Part shown: positions 1 through 6,725 of the stretch, one piece after another
How the letters are laid out: every line of letters starts with the position of its first letter
How positions within the stretch are numbered: position 1 is the first letter of the stretch
Assembly: GCA_016290695.1 (NCBI GenBank)
Contig: JAEEUX010000002.1
Location: forward strand, 1-29,706
Source: Oscillospiraceae bacterium
GTDB lineage: Bacteria; Bacillota; Clostridia; Oscillospirales; Oscillospiraceae
Direction: 5' to 3'
DNA length: 29,706 bases
Position numbers and translations under genes: made by a program
Notes under the pieces: model-generated
The model's input: the letters and a program-made list of their open reading frames with translations, nothing else
What the model was told of the DNA's origin: nothing
The model's database searches: none

Positions 1-1
1 A

Positions 2-637
2 CTTTCCATGACCTTCTGTGTACTTGAACCCTTAGCGGAGCCAATGATTTCTAAGCTGTCTCTTGCGTCCCCGAGGGAATTGGAACAATATCGTCAGGAA
101 ATTCTGGACGGGATTCTGGATTTTGAGATAGAACGCGGCAACTGGGCTTATACATATCATTCCCGCATGGCAGAACAAATTCCTTTCATCCTGTGCGAGC
201 TGCGCCGCAACCCGGACTCGCGCCGTGCGGTGATAGACGTGCGCGATTGGCGGCACGACGCGGCGGAGGGAAATGAAAACCCCGCTTGTTTACAGCATTT
301 ACAGTTTTTCATCAGAGACAACAAGCTGCATTTAAAGGTGCTTTTCCGCTCAAATGATGCTTGTAAGGCAGCGTTTATGAATGCTTTCGCTCTTATTATG
401 TTGCAGAAAAGAATAGCAGACGAGCTTGGCGTAAAGGTTGGAACTTACACCCACAGAGCTAATAGTTTTCACTGTTATGAAAAAGATTTTGCAATGCTTG
501 ACGGGTATATTCGTCGCATAGAACGAGGAGATGTGACCTTTAATTATGACGGTGATTGGGACGAGCTGATGGAGGATTCCAAAAAAGAAATCGCTTCATT
601 CGTAAAGGAACTGCGTGATAGGGAGGTAAAGTCGTGA
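2..637 (+). CDS. thyA: Thymidylate synthase, 5'-partial
   Basis: Thymidylate synthase methylates dUMP to dTMP. The reading frame is open to the left edge, so the N-terminus lies outside the window and the ATG at 8 is probably internal. The visible part carries family landmarks: an EPMISK-type segment, the nucleophile motif PACLQHLQF (Cys codon 287-289), FRSNDACKAAFMNAFAL, and a GTYTHRANSFHCYEKDF stretch matching the conserved nucleotide-binding H-Y region. The Asn in FMNAFAL sits where thymidylate synthases keep Asn and dCMP hydroxymethylases have Asp. That favours dUMP as substrate, though this is a by-eye alignment. The stop overlaps the next start by 4 bp, and the next two genes also serve deoxynucleotide metabolism, which suggests a phage nucleotide module. 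The family assignment is firm; the exact substrate is less so. Confidence 0.85.
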   Translation, partial: LSMTFCVLEPLAEPMISKLSLASPRELEQYRQEILDGILDFEIERGNWAYTYHSRMAEQIPFILCELRRNPDSRRAVIDVRDWRHDAAEGNENPACLQHLQFFIRDNKLHLKVLFRSNDACKAAFMNAFALIMLQKRIADELGVKVGTYTHRANSFHCYEKDFAMLDGYIRRIERGDVTFNYDGDWDELMEDSKKEIASFVKELRDREVKS

Positions 638-1194
638 GGCATCTGACTATACTTATCGACATGGATGACGTTCTTCAGGATTTGATCGGAAACTGGGTAA
701 ATGTTTTGAATACAAAATTCGGAACAAACGTCGGCGTTGAAGATATAATCGATTGGAATATCGAGAACTTCTTCCCGAATGTATCCAGAGAGGAACTGTT
801 CTCGACGCTTCGTGACCCTAATTTATGGTACAGCCTGAAAGCAACTCCCGGAGCACAGGAAACGGTAAAACAGATTATAAAAGACGGGCATACGGTTCGG
901 GTGGTCACAGCGTCTCATTATATCGGACTTCCGGCAAAAATAGAACACTTTCTTTCTCTCTACCCATTCCTGAGCTGGAAAGATATAATCATCGCCTACG
1001 ATAAGAGCGTCATCTCCGGCGACGTAATAATAGATGATGGAGTTCATAATCTGAAAACCGCGATTTGTCCACACAAAATGCTTTTTGAGCGCACTCACAA
1101 TCTCTCCTATGACGCGGAAGTAAACGGCATAACCCGCGTAAAAAGCTGGGACGAAGTGTATGATATTATTTTAAAAATTGGAGGGGTTGAATGA
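634..1194 (+). CDS. 5'(3')-deoxyribonucleotidase (NT5C-like, HAD superfamily)
   Basis: This 186-residue protein probably dephosphorylates deoxyribonucleoside monophosphates. The HAD motifs are visible: DMDDV at residues 9-13 supplies the nucleophile and acid-base Asp pair, VVTAS is motif II, and IDDGVHNLK holds the late acidic residues. The length fits the cytosolic deoxyribonucleotidase family (NT5C). Translation starts at GTG 634, which overlaps the TGA of the thymidylate synthase gene, with GGGAGGT just upstream. The last codons overlap the nrdD start in an ATGA arrangement, so the three genes look translationally coupled. In a phage operon it may clear a host or by-product dNMP, or tune the dUMP/dCMP pools; that role is inferred. 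Confidence 0.8.
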   Translation: MRHLTILIDMDDVLQDLIGNWVNVLNTKFGTNVGVEDIIDWNIENFFPNVSREELFSTLRDPNLWYSLKATPGAQETVKQIIKDGHTVRVVTASHYIGLPAKIEHFLSLYPFLSWKDIIIAYDKSVISGDVIIDDGVHNLKTAICPHKMLFERTHNLSYDAEVNGITRVKSWDEVYDIILKIGGVE

Positions 1195-2921
1195 TTTCAC
1201 AAATCAAAAAAAGAGACGGGCGTATCGAGCCCTTCAACGCAGACAAAATCGTAAATGCAATACTTAAAGCCATGCAGAGAACTGATGAGATCAAAGAGAA
1301 TGTGGCTCGTGAAATTGCAGAGAGAATCGCAAACAGCTCTGACAGCTCGCAGATTGTAGATATCGAAGTTATCCAGGATATGGTAGAACGCGAGCTTATG
1401 GCAAGCGATTGTAAAAAAGCGGCGAAGGAATATATCACATACCGGGAAAAGCGCAGCCGGGAGCGTCAGCGCAACACGGCTATCAACAAACGGATAGAGG
1501 ATATACTTCTTTGCCAAAACGTCCAGAATCAGAATGCCAACGTGGACGAACTTTCTTTCGGCGGCAAAAAGTTCGAGAGCGCAAATGTGCTTCATAAGGA
1601 TATCGCCCTCAATGTGTTTATCCGTCCCGAAGTAGCGCAGGCTCACAGGGAATCCCGCATATACATACATGACCTTTCTGAATACGATATCGGAAGCCAC
1701 AACTGCCTGTTCTGCGACCTGCACCGCCTTCTGACGAATGGTTTTTCAACAAGAAACGGCGACGTTCGCCCCGCGAACAGTTTTTCCACGGCATGTCAGC
1801 TTATCGCAGTGATTTTTCAGGTGCAGAGCCAGGTTCAGTTCGGAGGGGTAGCTACAGCTCATATCGATTACGACCTCGCTCCGTTCGTAAAAAAGAGCTT
1901 TTATAAACATTTTATGGATGGGCTTAAATATGTCGAAAACGCCGTGCTGCCAGAGAACAGCACTCTTACAAACGAAAGTTCGATTGACGATCCCGAGTAT
2001 AAGAAATATCCAAAGGCTTATCAGTACGCGATGGATATGATGGAACGCGAAGGCAAGCAGAGCTGTCAGGGGCTTTATCATAACCTGCTCACTCTCGAAA
2101 GTCGCGCGGGCTCTCAGATACCGTTCACCTCGATTAATTTCGGAACGGATACATCAACAGAGGGGCGTATGGTTTCCCGGTGGCTTATGGAGTCGAGCCT
2201 TGACGGTGTAGGAAAGTACCATAAAACGCCGATTTTCCCGATTTCGATTTTGAAGTATAAAAAAGGCGTGACGGCAAAACCCGGAGACCCGAACTACGAC
2301 ATTAAGAAGCTTGCTATCAAGTCTTTATGTCATCGTATATATCCGAATATTGTCAACTGCGATTTTTCTCAGAACATAGAAGAGCCTGGAAATCCTGACA
2401 CGGAATCCGCGGCAATGGGATGTAGGACGATGCTGGGCTTTGACCGTCATGGTCTTGGTTATTCCAAGGTTGGGCGCGGCAATGTCTGCCCCACAACGAT
2501 GAATCTGCCGAAAATCGGCATAAAGCACGGCATCTGTCTCGGAGAAAGAGAAGAGCCTGATATCGAAGGTTTTTGGGATGAGCTTGACGAAGTGCTCCAT
2601 CTTACGGAAATGTCGCTCGTAGACCGCTTTTACCATATCTGTAATCAGCCAGTTGCTTCCGCAAAGTTTATGTATAACAACGGAACGATAGCAGACGCGG
2701 ATAAGGCTATGGCAAAGGGCATTTACGAAGCGATGAAACACGGAACTCTGGCCTTCGGATATATCGGTATAGCTGAAATGTGTCAGGCTCTTTTCGGCAA
2801 AGACCATTCCGAGGATGAAAAGGTCTGGGAATTTGCGTTGAGCGTAGTTAAACATATTTCCGATTATGCTAAGGAAGCAAGTGAGCGTAATGACCTTAAC
2901 TTCAGTTGTTATGCTACCCCT
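1191..2921 (+). CDS. nrdD: Anaerobic ribonucleoside-triphosphate reductase NrdD, exon 1
   Basis: This exon encodes residues 1-577 of the class III reductase, which makes dNTPs from NTPs without oxygen using a glycyl radical. An ATP-cone starts the protein (ISQIKKRDGRIEPFNADKIV), followed by the catalytic barrel. The reading ends at SCYATP, a conserved point where family members continue with AE(G/N). Without splicing, translation adds 16 unrelated residues and stops at 2970-2972. The remaining residues begin exactly at 3957, so the product is join(1191..2921,3957..4448), 740 residues, a normal length for NrdD. The start ATG overlaps the preceding stop (ATGA), with a GGAGG site upstream. nrdG follows the second exon. 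Confidence 0.93.
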
Positions 2922-3956
2922 GGGTTTTCTGCGGGGGCTTGCACGGTAACGTGTAATGAAAAATCTATCTAACCTTTTAGGGTGTATATTTCACGTTTAG
3001 GAGCCGTAGGAAATGACGGTTAAGAAATATGCTAACAGGGGAGTCACGATAAGTGTAATCCTGTGCTAAATACTATTACTAATATACCAGAAATATTATT
3101 GAAAAGAGGTGATGATATTGGAACTGCCAAAAACAGCGCTTCCGGTAAAAGGATCTATAGATCACTGGGTAGATGTAGACGGAAGCATTTATGCAATAGA
3201 CCACAGAAATGGGCATCATAAACTAATAAAGAAATCGTTATCAGAGGTATATGGATACAAATATGTTGGAATAAAATATAAAAACGAGAAACACAATATA
3301 TCCAAAAGAGTACATAGACTTGTTGCTGAGGCTTTTATCCCAAATCCGATGGGTTATACAGTCGTTGGCCATAAAAACAATATAAAAAATGACAATAGGG
3401 TGGATAATCTGTATTGGACTACGACATCGGAGAACACTCAAAAGGCGTTTGATGATGGTCTTGCAAAAAACGCAAGTGGATTTGAGGATAGTCAAAGTAA
3501 TCCGGTTTCTATGTATGAGACCTCAACAAATAGTTTTATAAAAACATATGGAAGTATAAGAGAGGCGGCAAATGAGACTGGTATTAGTTTAAGCACAATA
3601 TCAAGACAAGCAAAATATAAAAGACCTGTCAGAAAAAAATACTATTTCAGATTTATTGATGATCCTGATGTCCTCCCTTATAATCCGATAGGAATGTATG
3701 CCTATGACTCGGACGAAATGGTCGAAAGATTTGAAAGCATTAAACACGCAAGAGATAAAACAGGCGTTGATGTTGATGTTATAAAATATCATTTAGATCA
3801 TGGAAAACCAAAACGTAAATTTTCAGATTTCTATTTTAAGGTAATTAGTAATAGTTAAATGTGAACAGACTATCGAAATCTTAGTAAGAAAGTAGAGTAG
3901 CGAAAGCGAAAGGGTAGACTCCGTTGAGAAAACGGATGAAAATATAGTCGAAAATG
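2922..3956 (+). ncRNA. Group I self-splicing intron in nrdD
   Basis: A 1035-nt insertion separates two exons that join in frame. The group I signatures can be read directly. For P1, exon CCCCT (2917-2921) pairs with GGGGG (2933-2937), ending in the required U-G wobble at the 5' splice site. For P10, the first bases of exon 2, GCAGAA (3957-3962), pair perfectly with TTCTGC (2927-2932) beside the guide. For P7, GACTAT (3868-3873) pairs with ATAGTC (3944-3949) in an S-element-like context. The intron ends in G (3956), as required. It is visibly more AT-rich than the exons, mainly because it carries the endonuclease gene at 3118-3858. P3 and P8 were not folded. Phage T4 nrdD also carries a group I intron (sunY), so the location has precedent. 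Confidence 0.92.
3118..3858 (+). CDS. HNH homing endonuclease (NUMOD-type), intron-encoded
   Basis: This free-standing 246-residue protein lies inside the nrdD intron and probably cuts intronless nrdD alleles to spread the intron. An N-terminal NUMOD4-like segment (HWVDVDGSIYAIDHRNG) is followed by an HNH core: RLVAEAFIPNP, then VGHKNNIKNDNRVDNLYW, with the His and Asn residues of the fold. NUMOD1-like DNA-reading repeats follow (SMYETSTNSFIKTYGSIREAA and a second copy near the C-terminus). I chose TTG at 3118: the near-perfect ribosome site AAAAGAGGTGAT (3102-3113) lies 8 bp upstream of it, counted from GAGG. GTG 3109 and ATG 3112 overlap that site. The AT-rich codon use differs from its neighbours. 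The target site is unknown. Confidence 0.88.
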   Translation: MELPKTALPVKGSIDHWVDVDGSIYAIDHRNGHHKLIKKSLSEVYGYKYVGIKYKNEKHNISKRVHRLVAEAFIPNPMGYTVVGHKNNIKNDNRVDNLYWTTTSENTQKAFDDGLAKNASGFEDSQSNPVSMYETSTNSFIKTYGSIREAANETGISLSTISRQAKYKRPVRKKYYFRFIDDPDVLPYNPIGMYAYDSDEMVERFESIKHARDKTGVDVDVIKYHLDHGKPKRKFSDFYFKVISNS

Positions 3957-4448
3957 GCAGAAAACTTATGCCGCACATACGCCAAAGCGTTAAAGGGTGA
4001 ATTTGGCGTAATTCCGAGAGTAACAGACCGCGAATACATAACGAATTCTCACCATGTTCCTGTATGGCAGAAGGTTTCGATTTATAAAAAGCTTCAGCTC
4101 GAAGCTCCCTTCTGTAAATATCCCACCGGCGGCTGCATCACCTATGTAGAGCTTGAAAGCTCTGTTATGCAAAATGAGAAGGCAATAGAGGATATCATAG
4201 ACTATGCGATGTCCCTGGATATCCCGTATCTGGCCTTCAATTTCCCGATTGATACCTGTCTTAAATGCGGCTATCAGGGAGAAATAAACTATAACTGCCC
4301 GAAATGCGGCAATACGGAAATCCAGCGTTTGCGTCGTGTAACTGGCTACCTTTCGGAAGACTATCGCAACTTTAACGAGGGCAAAATAGCGGAGGTTCTT
4401 GACCGCGTGAAGCATAGCGAATATACCGATTTTACAAAACAGGAGTAA
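3957..4448 (+). CDS. nrdD: Anaerobic ribonucleoside-triphosphate reductase NrdD, exon 2
   Basis: This exon encodes the C-terminal 163 residues of NrdD. It opens with AENLCRTYAK, the expected continuation of SCYATP, then FGVIPRVTDREYITNSHHVPV, a conserved stretch of the family. A zinc-binding pair of CxxC motifs (CLKC and CPKC, spliced residues 678, 681, 691 and 694) precedes the glycyl radical loop RRVTGYLS. Its Gly is residue 707 of the spliced protein and is the site activated by NrdG. An ATG at 3954 spans the splice junction and would allow a separate 164-residue protein, but it lacks a ribosome site and would have no catalytic domain. The nrdG ribosome site AGGAG is embedded in the last codons. 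Confidence 0.93.
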   Translation, partial: AENLCRTYAKALKGEFGVIPRVTDREYITNSHHVPVWQKVSIYKKLQLEAPFCKYPTGGCITYVELESSVMQNEKAIEDIIDYAMSLDIPYLAFNFPIDTCLKCGYQGEINYNCPKCGNTEIQRLRRVTGYLSEDYRNFNEGKIAEVLDRVKHSEYTDFTKQE

Positions 4449-4450
4449 GA

Positions 4451-4951
4451 ATGAATATAGCCGGAATCAATTTCGAGTCGATTGCTGACGGCGAAGGCGT
4501 GAGGGTTGTGGTCTTCACGAGCGGATGCCTTCATAATTGCAAAGGCTGCCATAACCCCACATCACATTCTTTTACAGCAGGGCGGGAATTTACAGCGGAA
4601 ATACAGGACGAAATCATTGATTATATTCGCAAGACTCCGTTTATCAGTGGAATAACTCTCAGCGGCGGCGATCCGATGTACAGCGCCGCAGAACTGACGC
4701 CTTTCGTTCTGCGTGTAAAAAAAGAAGCTCCAAACATATCAATCTGGATATACTCAGGCTTCACCTACGAAGAAATAGTATCAGATAATAATATGCTGGA
4801 GCTTCTAAAATTATGTGACGTCTTGGTTGACGGTATGTTTGTTTTGGAGCGACGCGATATAACGCTTCCATACAGAGGCAGTACGAATCAGAGGCTTATA
4901 GATATAAAAGCCTCGCTTATTAAAGGGGAAATAGTGCCTCATAGCCCGTAA
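4451..4951 (+). CDS. nrdG: Anaerobic ribonucleotide reductase activating protein NrdG
   Basis: NrdG is a radical SAM enzyme that uses a [4Fe-4S] cluster to place the glycyl radical on NrdD. The protein has 166 residues, slightly short of or equal to typical NrdG. The cluster motif CLHNCKGC (CxxxCxxC) is followed by HNP and later by the SAM-binding SGGDP motif (TLSGGDPMY). It ends with IKGEIVPHSP, without an extra domain. It starts 3 bp after the nrdD stop, with AGGAG (4441-4445) as ribosome site, so NrdD and NrdG should be made together. Carrying both subunits means the element can supply dNTP synthesis in an anaerobic host. Confidence 0.92.
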   Translation: MNIAGINFESIADGEGVRVVVFTSGCLHNCKGCHNPTSHSFTAGREFTAEIQDEIIDYIRKTPFISGITLSGGDPMYSAAELTPFVLRVKKEAPNISIWIYSGFTYEEIVSDNNMLELLKLCDVLVDGMFVLERRDITLPYRGSTNQRLIDIKASLIKGEIVPHSP

Positions 4952-4999
4952 ATAATACATAAGGAAGGATGATCTATTATAAAGAATTCGACCCATTCA

Positions 5000-5563
5000 A
5001 TGTTTGTAACAATAGGCGCTTCTAATCACACGATGGACGAGCGCGAGGAATTTGATTATTACGCAACAGACCCAAAAGCTCTTGAGCTGTTGCTTGAAAT
5101 AGAGGAGTTTTCTCCGAACGTATGGGAATGCGCCTGCGGAGCCGGACACTTGAGCGAGGTTCTGGATAAAAAAGGCTACAATGGAACCTCTACCGATCTC
5201 ATAAATCGCGGATACGGAACTCCCGGCGTAGATTTCCTTAAAAGCGACATATTGTTCGACGGAGATATTATAACAAATCCTCCGTATAAATACGCTAAGG
5301 AATTCGTGGAGCACGCGATAGAGTCCGTAACAAACGGACATAAGGTTGCGATGTTCCTGAGACTGCAATTTCTTGAAGGAAAATCCAGAAGAGAGTTGTT
5401 CGATAAATATCCTCCGAAAACAGTATATGTCGCTTCCGGCAGAATTCCCTGCTGCAAGAACGGAGACTTTGACAACTGCAAAAACGGTAGCGCCGCTGCG
5501 TATGCGTGGTTTATTTGGGAAAAGGGATACGCCGGTCTCACGCAGATAAAATGGTTTAACTGA
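5000..5563 (+). CDS. Putative phage adenine-type DNA methyltransferase
   Basis: This protein of at least 187 residues looks like a small class I SAM-dependent methyltransferase. WECACGAGHLSEVL is a motif I (SAM loop), STDL follows as the acidic strand, and TNPPY (around residue 92) is the NPPY motif typical of amino-methyltransferases acting on DNA adenine. No target-recognition domain is apparent, which is common in phage enzymes of this size. The ATG at 5000 has no good ribosome site. The strong site AAGGAAGG (4961-4968) lies 7 bp before an in-frame ATT (4976), and extending there adds IKNSTHS, which looks like native coding sequence. The real start may therefore be non-AUG. An out-of-frame ATG at 4969 begins only an 18-codon frame. 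Confidence 0.7.
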   Translation: MFVTIGASNHTMDEREEFDYYATDPKALELLLEIEEFSPNVWECACGAGHLSEVLDKKGYNGTSTDLINRGYGTPGVDFLKSDILFDGDIITNPPYKYAKEFVEHAIESVTNGHKVAMFLRLQFLEGKSRRELFDKYPPKTVYVASGRIPCCKNGDFDNCKNGSAAAYAWFIWEKGYAGLTQIKWFN

Positions 5564-5673
5564 TGAATAATACATACATAGAACTTTTCGGAGACTTCCT
5601 CGTGCTTATATCAATATGTACGATGGGCTTCTTAATATATAAATCCAAAAATAATTTCAGACCAAAGTTTTAA
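5563..5673 (+). CDS. Small single-pass membrane protein, 36 aa
   Basis: This short frame starts at an ATG whose A is the last base of the methyltransferase TGA, so it is set up for translational coupling. It encodes 36 residues: a short polar N-terminus, a hydrophobic stretch of about 18 residues (FGDFLVLISICTMGFLIY), and a basic tail with several Lys and Arg. That is the layout of a single membrane span with the tail in the cytoplasm. The stop comes just before the AAAGGAGAG ribosome site of the dUTPase gene. I recognise no family. A small holin-like or membrane-modifier peptide is possible, but nothing in the sequence shows the function. Confidence 0.5.
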   Translation: MNNTYIELFGDFLVLISICTMGFLIYKSKNNFRPKF

Positions 5674-5691
5674 AGGAGAGATAAAGTAATC

Positions 5692-6120
5692 ATGGAAATT
5701 CTCATTAAGTATCATAACGACGAACTTAAGAAAATCGAAGCTATCGAGCTTGGCGACTGGATAGACCTGCGCGCTGCGGAAAATGTAAGCCTCAAAAAAG
5801 GGGAGAGCAGGTATATTTCCCTCGGTGTTTCGATGAAGCTGCCGGAAGGCTACGAGGCGCATGTCGCGCCGCGCAGTTCGAGCTACAAGACCTGGGGTAT
5901 TATCCAGACAAACAGCGTGGCTGTCATTGATAATAGCTACAGCGGGAATAACGACATCTGGAAATATCCCGTGCTTGCGACGCGCGATACGGAGATCAAG
6001 GTAAACGACAGAATATGCCAGTTCCGCATTATCGAGAAAATGCCGAAGATTGAATTCATCGAGGTATCTGAGCTCGAGGGAGAAGATCGCGGAGGCTTCG
6101 GCTCTACTGGAAGCAATTAA
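5692..6120 (+). CDS. dut: dUTP diphosphatase
   Basis: dUTPase hydrolyses dUTP to dUMP and pyrophosphate. This keeps uracil out of DNA and feeds thymidylate synthase, which is encoded upstream in the same operon. The 142-residue length fits the trimeric family. Its ordered motifs are visible: DLRAAE (motif 1), PRSSSYKTWGI (motif 2), AVIDNSYSGNND (motif 3, with the catalytic Asp and the base-binding region), DRICQFRI (motif 4), and the glycine-rich RGGFGSTGSN C-terminus (motif 5), which closes over the active site. The ATG follows AAAGGAGAG at good spacing. With NrdD, NrdG and ThyA it completes a path from ribonucleotides to dTMP. Confidence 0.93.
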   Translation: MEILIKYHNDELKKIEAIELGDWIDLRAAENVSLKKGESRYISLGVSMKLPEGYEAHVAPRSSSYKTWGIIQTNSVAVIDNSYSGNNDIWKYPVLATRDTEIKVNDRICQFRIIEKMPKIEFIEVSELEGEDRGGFGSTGSN

Positions 6121-6140
6121 GAAAAGAAAGAAGGAATAAA

Positions 6141-6383
6141 ATGCCAAGAGTAAGAGAGCTGGCAAACCCCGTCGCCGAGCGCAGGCGACGAATAGAAAAC
6201 GACCTGGCTGAGTTTTGTGGAGCGAGAGCGATTACCACGCGCGAGTTTGCTAAATGGTACGGATGCGAGGAACATGCGGCAGCTCGTATGCTGAAAAACG
6301 TAAGAAAAGTTGGAAAAGGGCTACAGGCAAAACGTCTTATAGCTGATATTGCGGCAGAACTTTCAAAAGAAATTCCGGCGTAA
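6141..6383 (+). CDS. Small helix-turn-helix protein
   Basis: This 80-residue protein is rich in Arg, Lys and Ala. A segment around residues 31-52 (ITTREFAKWYGCEEHAAARML) has the spacing of a helix-turn-helix, with Trp-Tyr-Gly-Cys at the turn. The basic N-terminus (AERRRRIENDL) may form a helix. It is preceded by GAAGGA 7 bp before the ATG and is the last gene of the nucleotide operon, about 160 bp from the tRNA. Its position beside a cluster of 9-bp repeats suggests that it binds DNA there, as a repressor or an excisionase-like protein. No named family was recognised. Confidence 0.55.
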   Translation: MPRVRELANPVAERRRRIENDLAEFCGARAITTREFAKWYGCEEHAAARMLKNVRKVGKGLQAKRLIADIAAELSKEIPA

Positions 6384-6389
6384 TGAAAG

Positions 6390-6493
6390 AATGCTAACGG
6401 TAAAATTGAGGCTAAAATGTTAGCATTTTCATTAGCATTTTGGTGTTCAAAGAGGATCAAATGGGCGCAAAACAGTGCTGACACGATGCTAAC
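6390..6493. repeat. Four copies of a 9-bp motif (AATGCTAAC and complement)
   Basis: AATGCTAAC occurs at 6390-6398, its exact complement GTTAGCATT at 6419-6427, ATTAGCATT (one change) at 6431-6439, and GATGCTAAC (one change) at 6485-6493. The first two form a 9-bp inverted repeat. All four lie in the short non-coding stretch between the last operon gene and the tRNA. This resembles arm-type binding sites for a tyrosine integrase or excisionase next to an attachment site, or operator sites for the adjacent helix-turn-helix protein. Confidence 0.6.
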
Positions 6494-6494
6494 A

Positions 6495-6539
6495 AAAAAG
6501 CCTCGAAACCGCCGAAACTGGCCGATTTCAAGGCTTTTT
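6495..6539. terminator. Bidirectional rho-independent terminator
   Basis: AAAAAGCCT (6495-6503) pairs with AGGCTTTTT (6531-6539), and GAAA/TTTC extends the stem across single mismatched bases. The run of A on one side and T on the other lets it act on both strands. It ends the phage-like operon on the plus strand and the tRNA-Pro transcript on the minus strand, 3 bp past the CCA end. Confidence 0.8.
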
Positions 6540-6542
6540 GCG

Positions 6543-6570
6543 TGGTCGGAGTGGCGGGATTCGAACCCGC
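6543..6570 (-). other. Possible attachment site in the 3' end of tRNA-Pro
   Basis: The T-arm and acceptor 3' strand of the tRNA form the boundary between the phage-like nucleotide operon and host-type genes. Tyrosine-integrase elements often recombine at this part of a tRNA and restore it. No second copy or integrase gene lies in the window, so the assignment is inferred from position and from the nearby repeats. Confidence 0.35.
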
Positions 6571-6619
6571 GGCCTCTTGGTCCCGAACCAAGCGCGATAC
6601 CAAGCTTCGCCACACCCCG
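6543..6619 (-). tRNA. tRNA-Pro (CGG)
   Basis: A full cloverleaf can be read on the minus strand. The acceptor arms are CGGGGTG and CACTCCG (one G-U pair). The anticodon stem CTTGG/CCAAG encloses the loop TTCGGGA with anticodon CGG. The T-arm has GGTTCGAATCC, the discriminator base is A, and the CCA end is encoded (6543-6545 on the plus strand). Length is 77 nt. A consensus promoter lies directly upstream. Its 3' end faces the phage-like operon, the usual arrangement when an element integrates at a tRNA. Confidence 0.95.
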
Positions 6620-6644
6620 ATGCAATATTTAATCAAGCTTATTT

Positions 6645-6673
6645 ATTATAATAATATTAGCGTAGCTTGTCAA
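6645..6673 (-). promoter_or_regulatory. Sigma-A-type promoter of tRNA-Pro
   Basis: On the minus strand TTGACA (plus-strand 6668-6673) and TATAAT (6645-6650) are exact consensus boxes separated by 17 bp. They lie 25 bp upstream of the tRNA 5' end. Confidence 0.9.
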
Positions 6674-6687
6674 GAACCATTATACGA

Positions 6688-6725
6688 TTTTTCGTCAGTT
6701 CAGTATACTTTTTTCGTCAGTTCAG
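6688..6725. repeat. 16-bp direct repeat pair
   Basis: TTTTTCGTCAGTTCAG occurs at 6688-6703 and exactly again at 6710-6725. The second copy runs into the stop codon of the HAD phosphatase gene. It lies between that gene and the tRNA promoter. Its role is unknown; it may be a small local duplication. Confidence 0.7.

Noticed and set aside
3028..3035. ATGCTAAC inside the intron as a further copy of the repeat near the tRNA
   Set aside because: It is a single 8-bp match in a structured part of the group I core and far from the cluster, so chance or intron structure is more likely.
3954..4448. Exon 2 of nrdD as an independent gene starting at ATG 3954
   Set aside because: The ATG straddles the splice junction, lacks a ribosome site, and the product would be only the tail of NrdD; splicing explains it better.
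6417..6632. Short plus-strand frames crossing the tRNA-Pro gene
   Set aside because: They read through the terminator and the complement of a tRNA and have no ribosome site.
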